Shown here one piece after another: positions 17,509-26,695 of a stretch of 64,000 nt of DNA (within the stretch, counting starts at the first letter, position 1; each line of letters opens with the position of its first letter). Made by a program: the position numbers and the translations under genes. Under the pieces are notes generated by a model that was not told where the DNA came from, did no database searches, and worked only from the letters and a program-made list of their open reading frames with translations. Source of the stretch: Phycisphaerales bacterium (lineage in GTDB: Bacteria > Planctomycetota > Phycisphaerae > Phycisphaerales > SM1A02); the NCBI GenBank assembly GCA_009691915.1, contig SIAD01000002.1:182562-246561 (forward strand), written 5' to 3'.

Positions 17509-17932
17509 CCCCGAGGTCGAACAGCGTTTCGGCCAGCTGTCCCGGCAGCAGGTAGCGGAGCGTCCCGCTCACACGCCAGTGCGTCACCGTGCTGGGAGTT
17601 CCGAGGTGTCGAATCACGACTGGCAGGGAGTCCTTGGTGAGAGCGCGTGCGGCGAGCGTCCGGCTCGCCACCCACTGCGTGCTCCACGAACCCCCGTCGG
17701 TGACCACCTCATACTGCCACAAGTCGAGCACTAGGGGCTGCTCGGATGGGTTCCACAATTCGAGTTCGATCGCGTATTCGTCAGCGTGCTCCCCCCGCGC
17801 GACGAGATCAAGGCGATTGACTCGGATCTCCGGATCAGTCTGGCAACCTCCGATGATTGCAACTCCGATGGTGCACCAGAGCCACACACTTCGGCTCAGG
17901 CACGAACTGGAGTGATCCATCGCGGTCGGCAT
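17426..17932 (-). CDS. Putative lipoprotein, LEA/WHy-like beta domain
   Basis: 168-residue protein with a signal peptide and lipobox (VAIIGGCQ; Cys about residue 30), so probably lipid-anchored. The body (NRLDLVARGEHADEYAIELE, then LWNPSEQPLVLDLWQYEVV) resembles the LEA type 2/WHy fold, in which NP and a Y-x-V strand are common. That assignment is by eye and tentative. ATG 17932 or 17920 could be the start. Its 3' end overlaps ppk1 on the opposite strand by 83 bp. Function unknown. Confidence 0.68.
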   Translation of the reverse strand: MPTAMDHSSSCLSRSVWLWCTIGVAIIGGCQTDPEIRVNRLDLVARGEHADEYAIELELWNPSEQPLVLDLWQYEVVTDGGSWSTQWVASRTLAARALTKDSLPVVIRHLGTPSTVTHWRVSGTLRYLLPGQLAETLFDLGVSRPSVDFSASGLSTPTGPEATAVDGS

Positions 17933-17973
17933 CGACGCACTCTATACCCCACTGGACCTAGCATGGGATCCCC

Positions 17974-20900
17974 GTGGTGTTCCCGTACCGCCTCAGCCGA
18001 GAACTCTGCGTCCTCGCACTGGCGCTCTCAGGGATCCCGCCCCTCAAGTTCGCCTATGCACAGGACCGCGCCGTGGTGGCCGTCGATGACTCGCCGACCG
18101 CCGAACAGTTGATGTCGCAGGCCGAGGATCACGCCGCCAACAATCCGACCGAGTCGGCACGCCTGGCGAGCAAGGTCCTCGTCGAGTTTGGCAGGAAGCT
18201 CGTGCATGTACCGGGACAGGCAGATCGCTTCATCGATGGCCGCACCCGTGCCCACGCCTTCCTCGAGGCGCATCACGAGGTGATGACCCGCTACCGCGCG
18301 GCGCAATCGGGGGAAGCTGACCGTTTGGAATCCCTCGGACTCGATGCGTCTCTGGTCGAGACGCGCCTCTTTACTCCCGCTGGGTGTCGGGCAGCGATCA
18401 GGCAGGCGCAACGCGCGGTCGAGCAGGCGCGCTTCTACACGGCCGATCGGCTCCTCTGGGCAATCACGAACCACCCCGACCTAGCCAGCGCCGATCCTCA
18501 GGTCCTCCTCACCCTCCGAACGCTCGTCGCCGTCGGACTCGGTGATGCGCCCAGCATCGCACGCCACATAGCATCGGTCCGATCGTCTGAGGATCCTGCG
18601 ATGCGCGCACTTGGTTCTCGGCTCGAGCGAGTCGCCCAGGACTCTCCGACCCCGAAAGACACCGTCATCAATCCGTTGGGAGTCGCATCCTTCGGAGTTC
18701 TCCCAAAGGACATCGTTCGTCTCTGGAGTGAACCGCTTGAGAACTCGCTGTACTCGCGGCTCCGCAGTTCGATCGATGAGGGTGGATTCGGGGCTGGAGG
18801 ACTCGAAGGCGGGCTTCTTAGTGGTCGGCTCCTTGTCAGCGTGCCGACGATCGTGGGATCAACGATCCTCGTGAACGAGGGGTATGTGCTGAGGGCGTAT
18901 GACGCTTACTCCCATCAGCCCAAGTGGTATCAGTTCATGGGCGCGCCAAACTCACCGCGGACCGACGCCCAGGCGGGGGATCTCCAGGTCGTCGTCGTCG
19001 CATCTGGGCGAGTGTTCGCGCTGTCGGGGCACGCACTTCCGACCGAGCGCAGCGGTGGCGGTCGGCTTCTCTGCCTCGATCTTGAAACGGGGGCGAAGAT
19101 CTGGGAGTTTTCCTCCGAACGCCTGCGCGACCAGCCGGAATTCTTCGGGCTGTTCCTCTATGGCGTGCCGACCGTGGTGGGAGACACGGTGATCGTTCTC
19201 GGCCGCAAGGTGACGGCACGCACGGAGACGGTCTCGAGCGTGCTGGGCATCGACCGGGAGTCTGGAGAGATGCGCTTTGCCGTTCCAGCAGGCGCCGCAC
19301 CAGGGATCCGCATCGGCGGCTCTCGACCGTTTACGACGCCATCGGCCGCGGGCGGCTGGGTATTCGTTTCGACGGGTGCGGGAACAACTCTGTGTCTCGA
19401 CGCCCACGATGGCCGCGTCCGATGGATCAGGCGCGATCCTGTCCCGGTGCGCGACGCGCCGCTGGACATGATGCCATGGGAACTCGGCGGTGGATGCGTG
19501 ACCGATCGGGGGCTCGTGACCCTGTCTCCAGCCCAGGACGAAGTTCAGTTGCTCGATCCAGTCACAGGCGAGACGCTCGACTCCATGCCGACAGGAACCG
19601 GGACCGCATGGGGTGCGCCCAAGTACTTCCTCACCGATCGAACGCACGCGCTCGTGTACGCGGTGGGAGATGGGTTGACTGCGTTCCACACAGAGGATCT
19701 ACGCACTCCACGATGGAGACTGGATTCCGCGAAGATCCTCGGTGCCGATCCCACTGACACCATCTTCGCCGCCTCGGGCCGAGCGGGGATCAGAGGTCGC
19801 GTCCAGTCGGGATGGCTGGAGGATGGTCGCAGCGCACTCATCGTCCCCTTCGCCTCGAAGGCGGTGGTCATCAGCGGCGAGGATGGATCGCGCGTGATGG
19901 AGATTGCCTGCGAGGGTCCTGCCAATGTGGTCGCCAGTCAGGGCGTTGTTGCCGCAGCCACAAGCGACTTCATCGAGGTCTTCACGGACGCGACCAGAGC
20001 CCAGCAGATTCTGGAGGACTCGGTCAAGGCTCGGCCCGGTGATCCGGATGCAGTCATCGGGCTCGTCGAGTTTGCGCTTCGTGCGCGAAATGGCGAGCTC
20101 CTGGGCCACGCGGCCCGCCTGGCTCCTGCAACGCTCACGGCGATCGCGGGTGACTCTGCTCGGCGCGACCGGTTCGTCGGTCTCCTCATCCTCGCCGCGC
20201 AGTCTGGGCTCCTGGGACGCGACGGATCCGATGCGCTCTTCGCCGCGATCGCCCTCGCGGCCGCCTCTCCGCAGGAGCGGGCGGTTGCCTTGCTCGCGCA
20301 TGGGGAGTGGCTTCGCCAGACCAGACGGTTCTCGGCGGCGACCGCTGCGTGGCGCACTCTGCTCCTTGACCCCGATGCTTCAGCCGCGCTCGTTGAGAGT
20401 CCGACCAGCGATGGAATAGGAATTCTTGTGGAGAGCGGAGCGAATGCGGCACTCCAACGGATTGTGGAACTGCAACGGACTGAGCCCTCGGCGGCTCCTC
20501 ACGATCTTCCGGCGCCAACAGGAAGATCGTTCGAGGAACTTGCCCTCGCGGCACGCACCGTTCCCGGCACAACTGCGGCAGGGCACCTGTGGCTGGCTGC
20601 GGCCAAAGTGGCCGCTTCCGCGGCTGATCGCCAACTTGCTGCGGGTGCGGTGATGGCCTCCGTCGATGCGGCGCGTGCGTCGGGCGATCGAGGGTGCGTC
20701 GCGACGACGCTCGCCGAATCGCTCGCGCTGCTCGATGACTTGAAGCTCCCGGTTACACGCGCGCATCTTCTCGACCAGTGTGTCCTAGGTGGGTTCGACC
20801 TCAAACTCCCTGTCCTCGGAGGGCTGTCCGCGGCGAAGGCGCTGCTGGCTTCACCCGCGAGCGAGAGTGTTCAGGGTGCGCCGAGGCCTGTCGCCGGATG

Positions 20901-22158
20901 CGTCGTCCGCAACGACGGCGGAGAGGGTCCATCCGCGAGGTTGATGCGCGGTGTGCTCGCCCCCATTCGAACGGTGGCCGGTGCCGCGTCGGTCGGGCTC
21001 AGCGCATTTCTGGTCGCGGATCGGAGCGTGACGCGGTTGTCGCCTCCCGACCTTGAGGGCGTCTGGACCGTGCCACTTCTGGGCGAAGTTCGCTTCGTGG
21101 CTCCCGCAGGCGACACGACCTACATCGTTGAGCAGCCCGACCGCGAGACCATCGATGTCGCAGCGATCGACACGCATGGGCGGACGCTCTGGAGGATCGA
21201 CGATGTCGCGTCCGCCGTCTCGGGGACCCCGGTGACACTCTCGCGCAGCGAGTGCGTGCTGATTCCTGGGATGTCCGATCTCGTTGCTGTGCGGGCAGAT
21301 GGGTCGATCGCGTCATTCTCAGTGTCTGACAGCGCCAGGCGGTGGTTCGCCCCGCGCGTGTTTGAGCAGATTGAGTGCGCCGACGGCGGGGAGACACTGC
21401 TAGCGGTCGGTGGCACTCGATCGGATCGCGATGGTCAGACATTGCGCCTCGCGGCCATCGACAGAGGATCGGGTGCGGTCCTCGCTGAGATTCGCATCCC
21501 CAACGACGAACCTGTGCGATGGGTCAGGGTGATTGACTCGGGCTCTGTCGCCTTCGGCACGACGCGCGGAGTTGGACGATGGCAGGTCATTGGTGCGGCC
21601 CAGGGGATCCGCTGGATTGCGATGACTCCGCGGACGAGGGCGACAATCGGGGCCGAGCCGATCGGGGATCGGATCGTGGTCACTGACGCGACCGGCCGGT
21701 CGGGAGTCATCGACTGGGCCACGGGCGCTGAGGTGTCGGGAGCGTTTGGATCATCCAGTGGCAATGCCGGAGGAGACGGCACGAGAAAGTGGGTTCGCAT
21801 GGGTGGGTCGGTCGTTACCTGGACCAACAACGACATTGCGCTCTACACGGTGCATGGCGTCCCCGAGGGCGCGGTCGCACTTCACGGGACGAGGCGAATC
21901 GAGAGTGTGCTCCCAGCATCATGCGCAATTGTGGCGATCGAACAGGGAGACGCCCTCGAGGAGCCGCGCGAGTTCGGAGTCGGGAGACAGCGGGCGAAAG
22001 TGCTGTTGCACCGCTTTGGGTGGACTGACGGGGCGCGGATCATGGGGGCTCCGATGGTGGTGGACTTGCCCGATGGGCGGCTAGACCGTTCCCAGCTGAT
22101 TGATGGATGGATCCTCCTGGGTGGTCCCCAGACGACAACGGCCGTTCCCCTGCCGTAG
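17974..22158 (+). CDS. Large secreted PQQ-like beta-propeller protein
   Basis: 1394-residue protein beginning with a signal-like segment (LCVLALALSGIPPL, then AYAQ). Residues about 290-640 contain repeated PQQ/quinoprotein-type blades, such as GGRLLCLDLETGAKIWEF, GTTLCLDAHDGRVRWIR and VISGEDGSRVMEI. The middle is Ala-rich helical and TPR-like, and a second propeller-like region follows around residues 990-1300 (for example DTHGRTLWRIDD). No catalytic motif is seen, and a role in periplasmic or surface protein assembly is only a guess. Start is GTG 17974 or GTG 17977. Such giant propeller proteins are frequent in planctomycetes. Confidence 0.82.
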   Translation: MVFPYRLSRELCVLALALSGIPPLKFAYAQDRAVVAVDDSPTAEQLMSQAEDHAANNPTESARLASKVLVEFGRKLVHVPGQADRFIDGRTRAHAFLEAHHEVMTRYRAAQSGEADRLESLGLDASLVETRLFTPAGCRAAIRQAQRAVEQARFYTADRLLWAITNHPDLASADPQVLLTLRTLVAVGLGDAPSIARHIASVRSSEDPAMRALGSRLERVAQDSPTPKDTVINPLGVASFGVLPKDIVRLWSEPLENSLYSRLRSSIDEGGFGAGGLEGGLLSGRLLVSVPTIVGSTILVNEGYVLRAYDAYSHQPKWYQFMGAPNSPRTDAQAGDLQVVVVASGRVFALSGHALPTERSGGGRLLCLDLETGAKIWEFSSERLRDQPEFFGLFLYGVPTVVGDTVIVLGRKVTARTETVSSVLGIDRESGEMRFAVPAGAAPGIRIGGSRPFTTPSAAGGWVFVSTGAGTTLCLDAHDGRVRWIRRDPVPVRDAPLDMMPWELGGGCVTDRGLVTLSPAQDEVQLLDPVTGETLDSMPTGTGTAWGAPKYFLTDRTHALVYAVGDGLTAFHTEDLRTPRWRLDSAKILGADPTDTIFAASGRAGIRGRVQSGWLEDGRSALIVPFASKAVVISGEDGSRVMEIACEGPANVVASQGVVAAATSDFIEVFTDATRAQQILEDSVKARPGDPDAVIGLVEFALRARNGELLGHAARLAPATLTAIAGDSARRDRFVGLLILAAQSGLLGRDGSDALFAAIALAAASPQERAVALLAHGEWLRQTRRFSAATAAWRTLLLDPDASAALVESPTSDGIGILVESGANAALQRIVELQRTEPSAAPHDLPAPTGRSFEELALAARTVPGTTAAGHLWLAAAKVAASAADRQLAAGAVMASVDAARASGDRGCVATTLAESLALLDDLKLPVTRAHLLDQCVLGGFDLKLPVLGGLSAAKALLASPASESVQGAPRPVAGCVVRNDGGEGPSARLMRGVLAPIRTVAGAASVGLSAFLVADRSVTRLSPPDLEGVWTVPLLGEVRFVAPAGDTTYIVEQPDRETIDVAAIDTHGRTLWRIDDVASAVSGTPVTLSRSECVLIPGMSDLVAVRADGSIASFSVSDSARRWFAPRVFEQIECADGGETLLAVGGTRSDRDGQTLRLAAIDRGSGAVLAEIRIPNDEPVRWVRVIDSGSVAFGTTRGVGRWQVIGAAQGIRWIAMTPRTRATIGAEPIGDRIVVTDATGRSGVIDWATGAEVSGAFGSSSGNAGGDGTRKWVRMGGSVVTWTNNDIALYTVHGVPEGAVALHGTRRIESVLPASCAIVAIEQGDALEEPREFGVGRQRAKVLLHRFGWTDGARIMGAPMVVDLPDGRLDRSQLIDGWILLGGPQTTTAVPLP

Positions 22159-22169
22159 GCGGGGGGGGC

Positions 22170-22198
22170 TTGACAAGTGCCGGTTCGGCGGAGATATT
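22170..22198 (+). promoter_or_regulatory. Sigma-70-type promoter upstream of the acidic-protein gene
   Basis: A perfect TTGACA (22170-22175), a 17-bp spacer and GATATT (22193-22198, 4 of 6) form one of the best -35/-10 pairs in the window. Transcription would start near 22205, only about 8 nt before ATG 22213, which argues against the upstream GTG at 22177. Confidence 0.5.
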
Positions 22199-22212
22199 CC
22201 CCGCGCCATTCC

Positions 22213-22773
22213 ATGAACGCAACGACTGTCGCCGAATTCAAGTACGCCCCTTCTCATTCCGCGTCCCTTCCTTGGGGGGATTCGAGTGCCCCATTCGCCG
22301 TCGGCTACGACGATGACGAGGATGAGGACTTCAAGCTGGAAGAGGACGATGACTTCGACGACGAGGAGTTCGGGGACGAGGACGGCTTCGGCGACGATGA
22401 CGACGCGGCGAAGCCTGCCCCGGCCAAGGGTGCGGACTCGGACGAATTGGATGACGACCTCGTCGGGGAGGGTGAAGGCGACGAGGTCGTGAGCCTTCCA
22501 AACGAAGAGCTCGAAGAGAAACCCAAAGAGCGCAAGCCTCGCAGCCCCGCCGCGGAGGATGGCGGCGATGATGATCAGGGCGACGATGGAAGCGACGATG
22601 ACGAAACCAATGATGACGATGACGATGACGATGAGGACGATGACGATGATGAAGAGGACGGTGACGATTCCGACGACGACGGCGACGATGTAAAGCCGAC
22701 CCCGCCACGGCCGACGGCGGTATCGGAGGAGTCGTCAGCCGCTGTTCCGGCGGAGCGGGGACGCAGACGCTAG
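22213..22773 (+). CDS. Extremely acidic low-complexity protein
   Basis: 186-residue protein dominated by Asp/Glu: runs of DDDD occur throughout residues 35-160, interrupted by a Lys/Pro segment near 110 (KPKERKPRSP), and it ends with a basic GRRR. No folded domain, signal peptide or membrane segment is seen. A disordered, metal- or histone-like-partner-binding chaperone role is conceivable but unsupported. The start at MNATTVAEFKYAP is chosen because a good promoter lies directly upstream. Stands alone between the propeller gene and the convergent secretion operon. Confidence 0.7.
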   Translation: MNATTVAEFKYAPSHSASLPWGDSSAPFAVGYDDDEDEDFKLEEDDDFDDEEFGDEDGFGDDDDAAKPAPAKGADSDELDDDLVGEGEGDEVVSLPNEELEEKPKERKPRSPAAEDGGDDDQGDDGSDDDETNDDDDDDDEDDDDDEEDGDDSDDDGDDVKPTPPRPTAVSEESSAAVPAERGRRR

Positions 22774-22817
22774 GTCGAAGCCTCGCACGGCATCGCTCTT
22801 CCCCAGCGTCACGGGAC

Positions 22818-23996
22818 CTACGGGCTCCCAGCAGAAATCGACAACTCGGCGAACTCCAGGCTGTCACGACTGACGCGTACGACGATCGGCGAGCCCCTCG
22901 CACTCGTGCCGAGAGGGATCCACCCCACCTCGATCACCGCCGTTGCAGCCGCCTCCTCGGTCGCGGTCGACGGCTGCGGAGTCGCCTCCAAGGCGAGCCG
23001 CTTCGCCGTCGCCGTCAACAGCCGTCCGTCCGTGAGGGTGATCGCCGCCGCCGTGCCTGGGCTGGCCATGGCTATCGAGTCTTGCCACGGATCCCAGAGA
23101 CTGATTCGGCCGAACCGTGGGTTGTAGAACTGGAGGCGTCCGTCCTCTCTGGGCGACCCATGCAATGGCACCAGCGACTGGTACGCGGTACGCAGGTCGG
23201 CGCGCCAGAAGATTTCACGGGTCACACGGGGAGTCGGGTCCAACCCGTCGCCTAGTCCGAATGCGCACAGTGCGAGCACTCCGTCACGGAGGCGAAGCGC
23301 AAAGAGCGTCCGTCCGTCGTGCGAGAATGTCGGGGCCATCCATGTACCTCCATCGGGGGCGGGTACCTCCCACGACGGCGCTCTGGGGGCGGCTCCAGGG
23401 GTTGCCACCGCAATCGAGAACCCCGAGTCATCTGGTCGTCGTCGGCACCACGCGAGCGCACCCTGCTCTGAGAGGCAGGCGAAGCAGTTGATCTGGGCAT
23501 CACGAACCAGCCACTCAGGAGTTCCGCCGGTCCACAAGCCTCGTCCGATCCACCTGGATCCATCGGCGCGGGGACTCTCGACAAGGAACCCTGCCTCATC
23601 TGCAGAGCGTCCTAGGAGCAACGCATCTCCTTCGATCTCGACGCGTGGCTCGAGCCTGGGCTGCGTCAGCGGAACAACTTCGATACGGCTCGCCCCGATC
23701 GAGGAGCTCTCTCCAAGGACCACACTCCAGTCCGCGCTGCTAGATGCCTGAACGGCAGCCATTGATCCGTCCGGCGAGAGCAGTGGCAGTGTGAACCCAT
23801 CGTGACTGACCTTCCCAAGGCTTCGAAACGCAAAGGTCACCTCGTGCCTGACGACCGGTGCCGATATGGCGCTGACGCCGCCCTCCGAGCCCGGCGGCAA
23901 CTCGACCACGAGCGGCCGTGGAGTCGTCTGGCATGCGCCGAGCGCAAGGCTAAGCCCAAGAGAGAGCGCCGCGAGCGTGGCTCGCTGCGTTGGCAT
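22818..23996 (-). CDS. TolB/WD40-like propeller lipoprotein ending the secretion operon
   Basis: 392-residue lipoprotein: a signal peptide with lipobox LALGACQ at about residue 22, followed by blades with the PD40/TolB pattern (LLSPDGSMAAVQ; PTFSHDGRTLFALR). ATG 23996 overlaps the gspD stop by one base (TGATG), so it is translationally coupled to gspD. In that position it could be a pilotin-like or secretin-associated outer-membrane factor, but no sequence match to known pilotins is claimed. Confidence 0.75.
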   Translation of the reverse strand: MPTQRATLAALSLGLSLALGACQTTPRPLVVELPPGSEGGVSAISAPVVRHEVTFAFRSLGKVSHDGFTLPLLSPDGSMAAVQASSSADWSVVLGESSSIGASRIEVVPLTQPRLEPRVEIEGDALLLGRSADEAGFLVESPRADGSRWIGRGLWTGGTPEWLVRDAQINCFACLSEQGALAWCRRRPDDSGFSIAVATPGAAPRAPSWEVPAPDGGTWMAPTFSHDGRTLFALRLRDGVLALCAFGLGDGLDPTPRVTREIFWRADLRTAYQSLVPLHGSPREDGRLQFYNPRFGRISLWDPWQDSIAMASPGTAAAITLTDGRLLTATAKRLALEATPQPSTATEEAAATAVIEVGWIPLGTSARGSPIVVRVSRDSLEFAELSISAGSP

Positions 23997-26680
23997 CACC
24001 GTCCGTTGGGGTTGATGTTCCGTTCGATTGGGGCCAGCGGCTCGACTCTCTCGCCACCGGGTTTCTCCGGAAGGAGCAGTCGATTCTTCTCTACGAGTGT
24101 CTCCGACTCCGCGTTCAGCGGCTTGGCCAGCACCTCTAGGCGCTCTCGCTCATCCGCGTTGAAGTTCGTGTCGTTCTCATCGGGGTTGTCGACGACCGTC
24201 GGTGTGATGAAGATCAGCAACTCCTTCGTGGTCTTCACATCACTCTGGTTGCTGAAGAATAGGTCGAGGATCGGGATCGACCCCAGCACCGGGAATCCGT
24301 TCTTCTCCCGTGCCTGCGACTCGACCCGCACACCACTGATCACGATCGTCTGGTTGTTCTTGACCGTGATGTTGGTGTTCGTCGACCTTCTTGAAATCGT
24401 CGGATTGTTGCTGCCGTTAACATTGATCGGGGATGCCGTATTGATGTTGGAGAGCAGCACCTTGATCTCCATGGCCACATTGCGCTCCTTCGTGATGCGC
24501 GGACGCACATTGAGACCGATGCCGACCGGGATCTGGTTGTAACTGTTAGTTGTGCCGCCCCCCGTCGCAGCGCCGGTCGTCGTCCCGCTCAGGAATGGAA
24601 CATCGTCGCCGGCAAAGAACTGCGCTTCCTTGTTGTCGGTCGTGAAGACACGGGGCTGCTGCAGAATCCGCACCGAGGTGTCGCGTTGGAGTGCCTGCAG
24701 GATCACATCAGCATTGACTAGGAAGGAGAAATTGAAGGTATTGAACTGCTCCGGGAAGAGTCCGTCTTTCTTCGCGTCGATGGTCGTTGAGATCTTGACC
24801 GCGTTGTTCGGGTTCACGGGCGCAACCGTCCCAGTGGGCCCAAACTTGATTCCCATCGCAAACTGATCCCCCAGTTCCACCTCGGCAAGAATGCTCGAAA
24901 TCATCACCTGTCTTCCAGGCTGGTCCAGTTCCTCGATGAGGGACAGGACCGCCCGCTCAATCTCGGGAGTTGCCAGGACAAGAAGCGAATTCTGATTGGC
25001 GTTGGGGACGACGCGGCTCTTGCCGATCACAGCGCTGACTTCTGTCGCCTCGTCGCCACCCGCACCACCCCGGGCATTCTGCCAGGGGAATTCGATGGTT
25101 CCTCCGGGTGTCGCGCCACCTGATCCCGATCCGGTCCCAGTAGTGTTCGACGAGTCCGTTGCCCCTTGGGCATCGAAGCTTGACGACGGGTCCTTAACTC
25201 CCTCCTCGGGGGCCGAGATGCCCGTACCCGACCCGCTCTCGGCCAGCAGCGCATTGATGATCTCGGCGAGGCTCATCGCGCTGGCGTGTTTGAGCTGAAC
25301 ATTGATGGGCATTCCCACCGACAGCGGTGTGTCGATCTGAAGCATCAGCTGGTCGAGCCAGACGAAGTTGTCGGGCGTCTTGGTGAGGATCACGAGTCGG
25401 CTCGAGTCCGGGTAGGCCTCGATCTTGAAGATGTTGGCGACCGCGACATCGGCACCGGACTCGCCGCCGCCACCGCCGCCTCCCGAACCCGCAAGCCGCG
25501 TAGCTCCCCCTCGGCCGGACGAGGAGCTACCCCCGCCGGAATCGAGCAGTGCCTGCAGCAGATCGCGGACTTTGATTGGGTCGGTGAACTTGAGGTCGTA
25601 GGACTTGAAGATCGATCCGCCCTGTGTCGGCAGAATGTCCCACGCGGTCGCGATCAGGTCGCCGATCCGAATGAGAGTGTCCGCTGCTGCGCGCACTGTC
25701 ACCGAATTGGTAGCCGGAAGCACGGTCACGACAAGCGTCGGGCTCTCCGTGGCTCCTCCCTGGGCCGACGGATTCGGGTTCTGCCCGGGTCGTGCCTGCG
25801 CCCGGTTCGCTCCGCGACTTGCGGTACCCGCGCTCGACGAACCGGAGAAGATCGTCGTGATCGAGTCGGCGATCACCTGCGCGTCGGCGTAGCGGATCCG
25901 AAAGGTCTCGGTGCGAGTATCGGCGAACGGGCTGACATCGAGGATGTTGATGAGCTCCTGACAGCGTTTGGCGAGCCCCACATCTCCTTCGAGGATGATC
26001 TGGTTGGAGTTGGGATCGAACTCGAGTTTCGCGTAGCCCTCGGGCACGCTCCTCAGGTGCTCAACGATCGACTGCGCCTTGGAGTTCTTCACCTGAAAGA
26101 CCTTGATGACGACTTGGCCAGTCTCTTCAAACGCAAGAACATCGACCGATGGGCCAAGCACCACCGCAGGCTGGAGCTTCCCGACATTGCCCCACTGGTC
26201 GATCATGATGAGTTCATCGGTCTCGACGACTGCGATTTCGTTGAGACGGAACGCCTGGAAGATGAGTTCAAGCGCCTTCATCCGCGTGACCGGCTTGTCG
26301 CTGATGACACTGATGGTCTGCTGCCTGAGCAGAGTCACCCGTGGAATGACGGCCTTCCCCGTGCACTCCACAATGAAAGGGAAGAGTTCTTCCGCATGCG
26401 TTTCCTTGAAGTTCACGAGCACCAACTCGTTCATGTCAACGGCTCGACGGTCCTTGCGGAAGTGACGCACAGTGCCCGGGCCAAGGCCCCCTTCAAGCAC
26501 CATTCCCTGCGGAGAGGGCATCGGTGGTTCCTGCGCGTACACGCTTGGTGCTGCGCTGAGGATCATGCCGAGCGAAGCGATCGTCGTAGACGCTTGGGCT
26601 CGAACTGTGGTGCTCTTCTGTGGGGTCACTGGTGTGCTCCGAAGTGTGAACTCAAGTCTGAAACGGGGACGGTAGACCAT
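23996..26680 (-). CDS. gspD: Type II secretion system secretin GspD
   Basis: Outer-membrane secretin of the type II system. Several N-domains (N0-N3) occupy roughly the first 560 residues, including ILDVSPFADTRTETFRIRYA and VTVLPATNSVTVRA. The secretin core shows VPNANQNSLLVLATPE, QVMISSILAEVELGD, VRILQQPRVFTTDN, NVRPRIT, and the C-terminal VPVLGSIPILDLFF-like motif (here FPVLGSIPILDLFFSN). Long Gly/Ser-rich linkers interrupt N2 and N3. ATG 26680 (MVYRPRF) is preferred over an in-frame TTG at 26689. 894 residues. Confidence 0.95.
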   Translation of the reverse strand: MVYRPRFRLEFTLRSTPVTPQKSTTVRAQASTTIASLGMILSAAPSVYAQEPPMPSPQGMVLEGGLGPGTVRHFRKDRRAVDMNELVLVNFKETHAEELFPFIVECTGKAVIPRVTLLRQQTISVISDKPVTRMKALELIFQAFRLNEIAVVETDELIMIDQWGNVGKLQPAVVLGPSVDVLAFEETGQVVIKVFQVKNSKAQSIVEHLRSVPEGYAKLEFDPNSNQIILEGDVGLAKRCQELINILDVSPFADTRTETFRIRYADAQVIADSITTIFSGSSSAGTASRGANRAQARPGQNPNPSAQGGATESPTLVVTVLPATNSVTVRAAADTLIRIGDLIATAWDILPTQGGSIFKSYDLKFTDPIKVRDLLQALLDSGGGSSSSGRGGATRLAGSGGGGGGGESGADVAVANIFKIEAYPDSSRLVILTKTPDNFVWLDQLMLQIDTPLSVGMPINVQLKHASAMSLAEIINALLAESGSGTGISAPEEGVKDPSSSFDAQGATDSSNTTGTGSGSGGATPGGTIEFPWQNARGGAGGDEATEVSAVIGKSRVVPNANQNSLLVLATPEIERAVLSLIEELDQPGRQVMISSILAEVELGDQFAMGIKFGPTGTVAPVNPNNAVKISTTIDAKKDGLFPEQFNTFNFSFLVNADVILQALQRDTSVRILQQPRVFTTDNKEAQFFAGDDVPFLSGTTTGAATGGGTTNSYNQIPVGIGLNVRPRITKERNVAMEIKVLLSNINTASPINVNGSNNPTISRRSTNTNITVKNNQTIVISGVRVESQAREKNGFPVLGSIPILDLFFSNQSDVKTTKELLIFITPTVVDNPDENDTNFNADERERLEVLAKPLNAESETLVEKNRLLLPEKPGGERVEPLAPIERNINPNGR

Positions 26681-26695
26681 GATTGCCAATCGCGG

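Noticed and set aside
22286-22535. Alternative-frame ORFs inside the acidic-protein gene (Thr/Ser-rich)
   Set aside because: They result from GAC/GAT codon repeats read in other frames and have no start signals.
26678-26689. TTG at 26689 as the gspD start
   Set aside because: An ATG three codons later (26680) is present and nothing before it supports TTG use.
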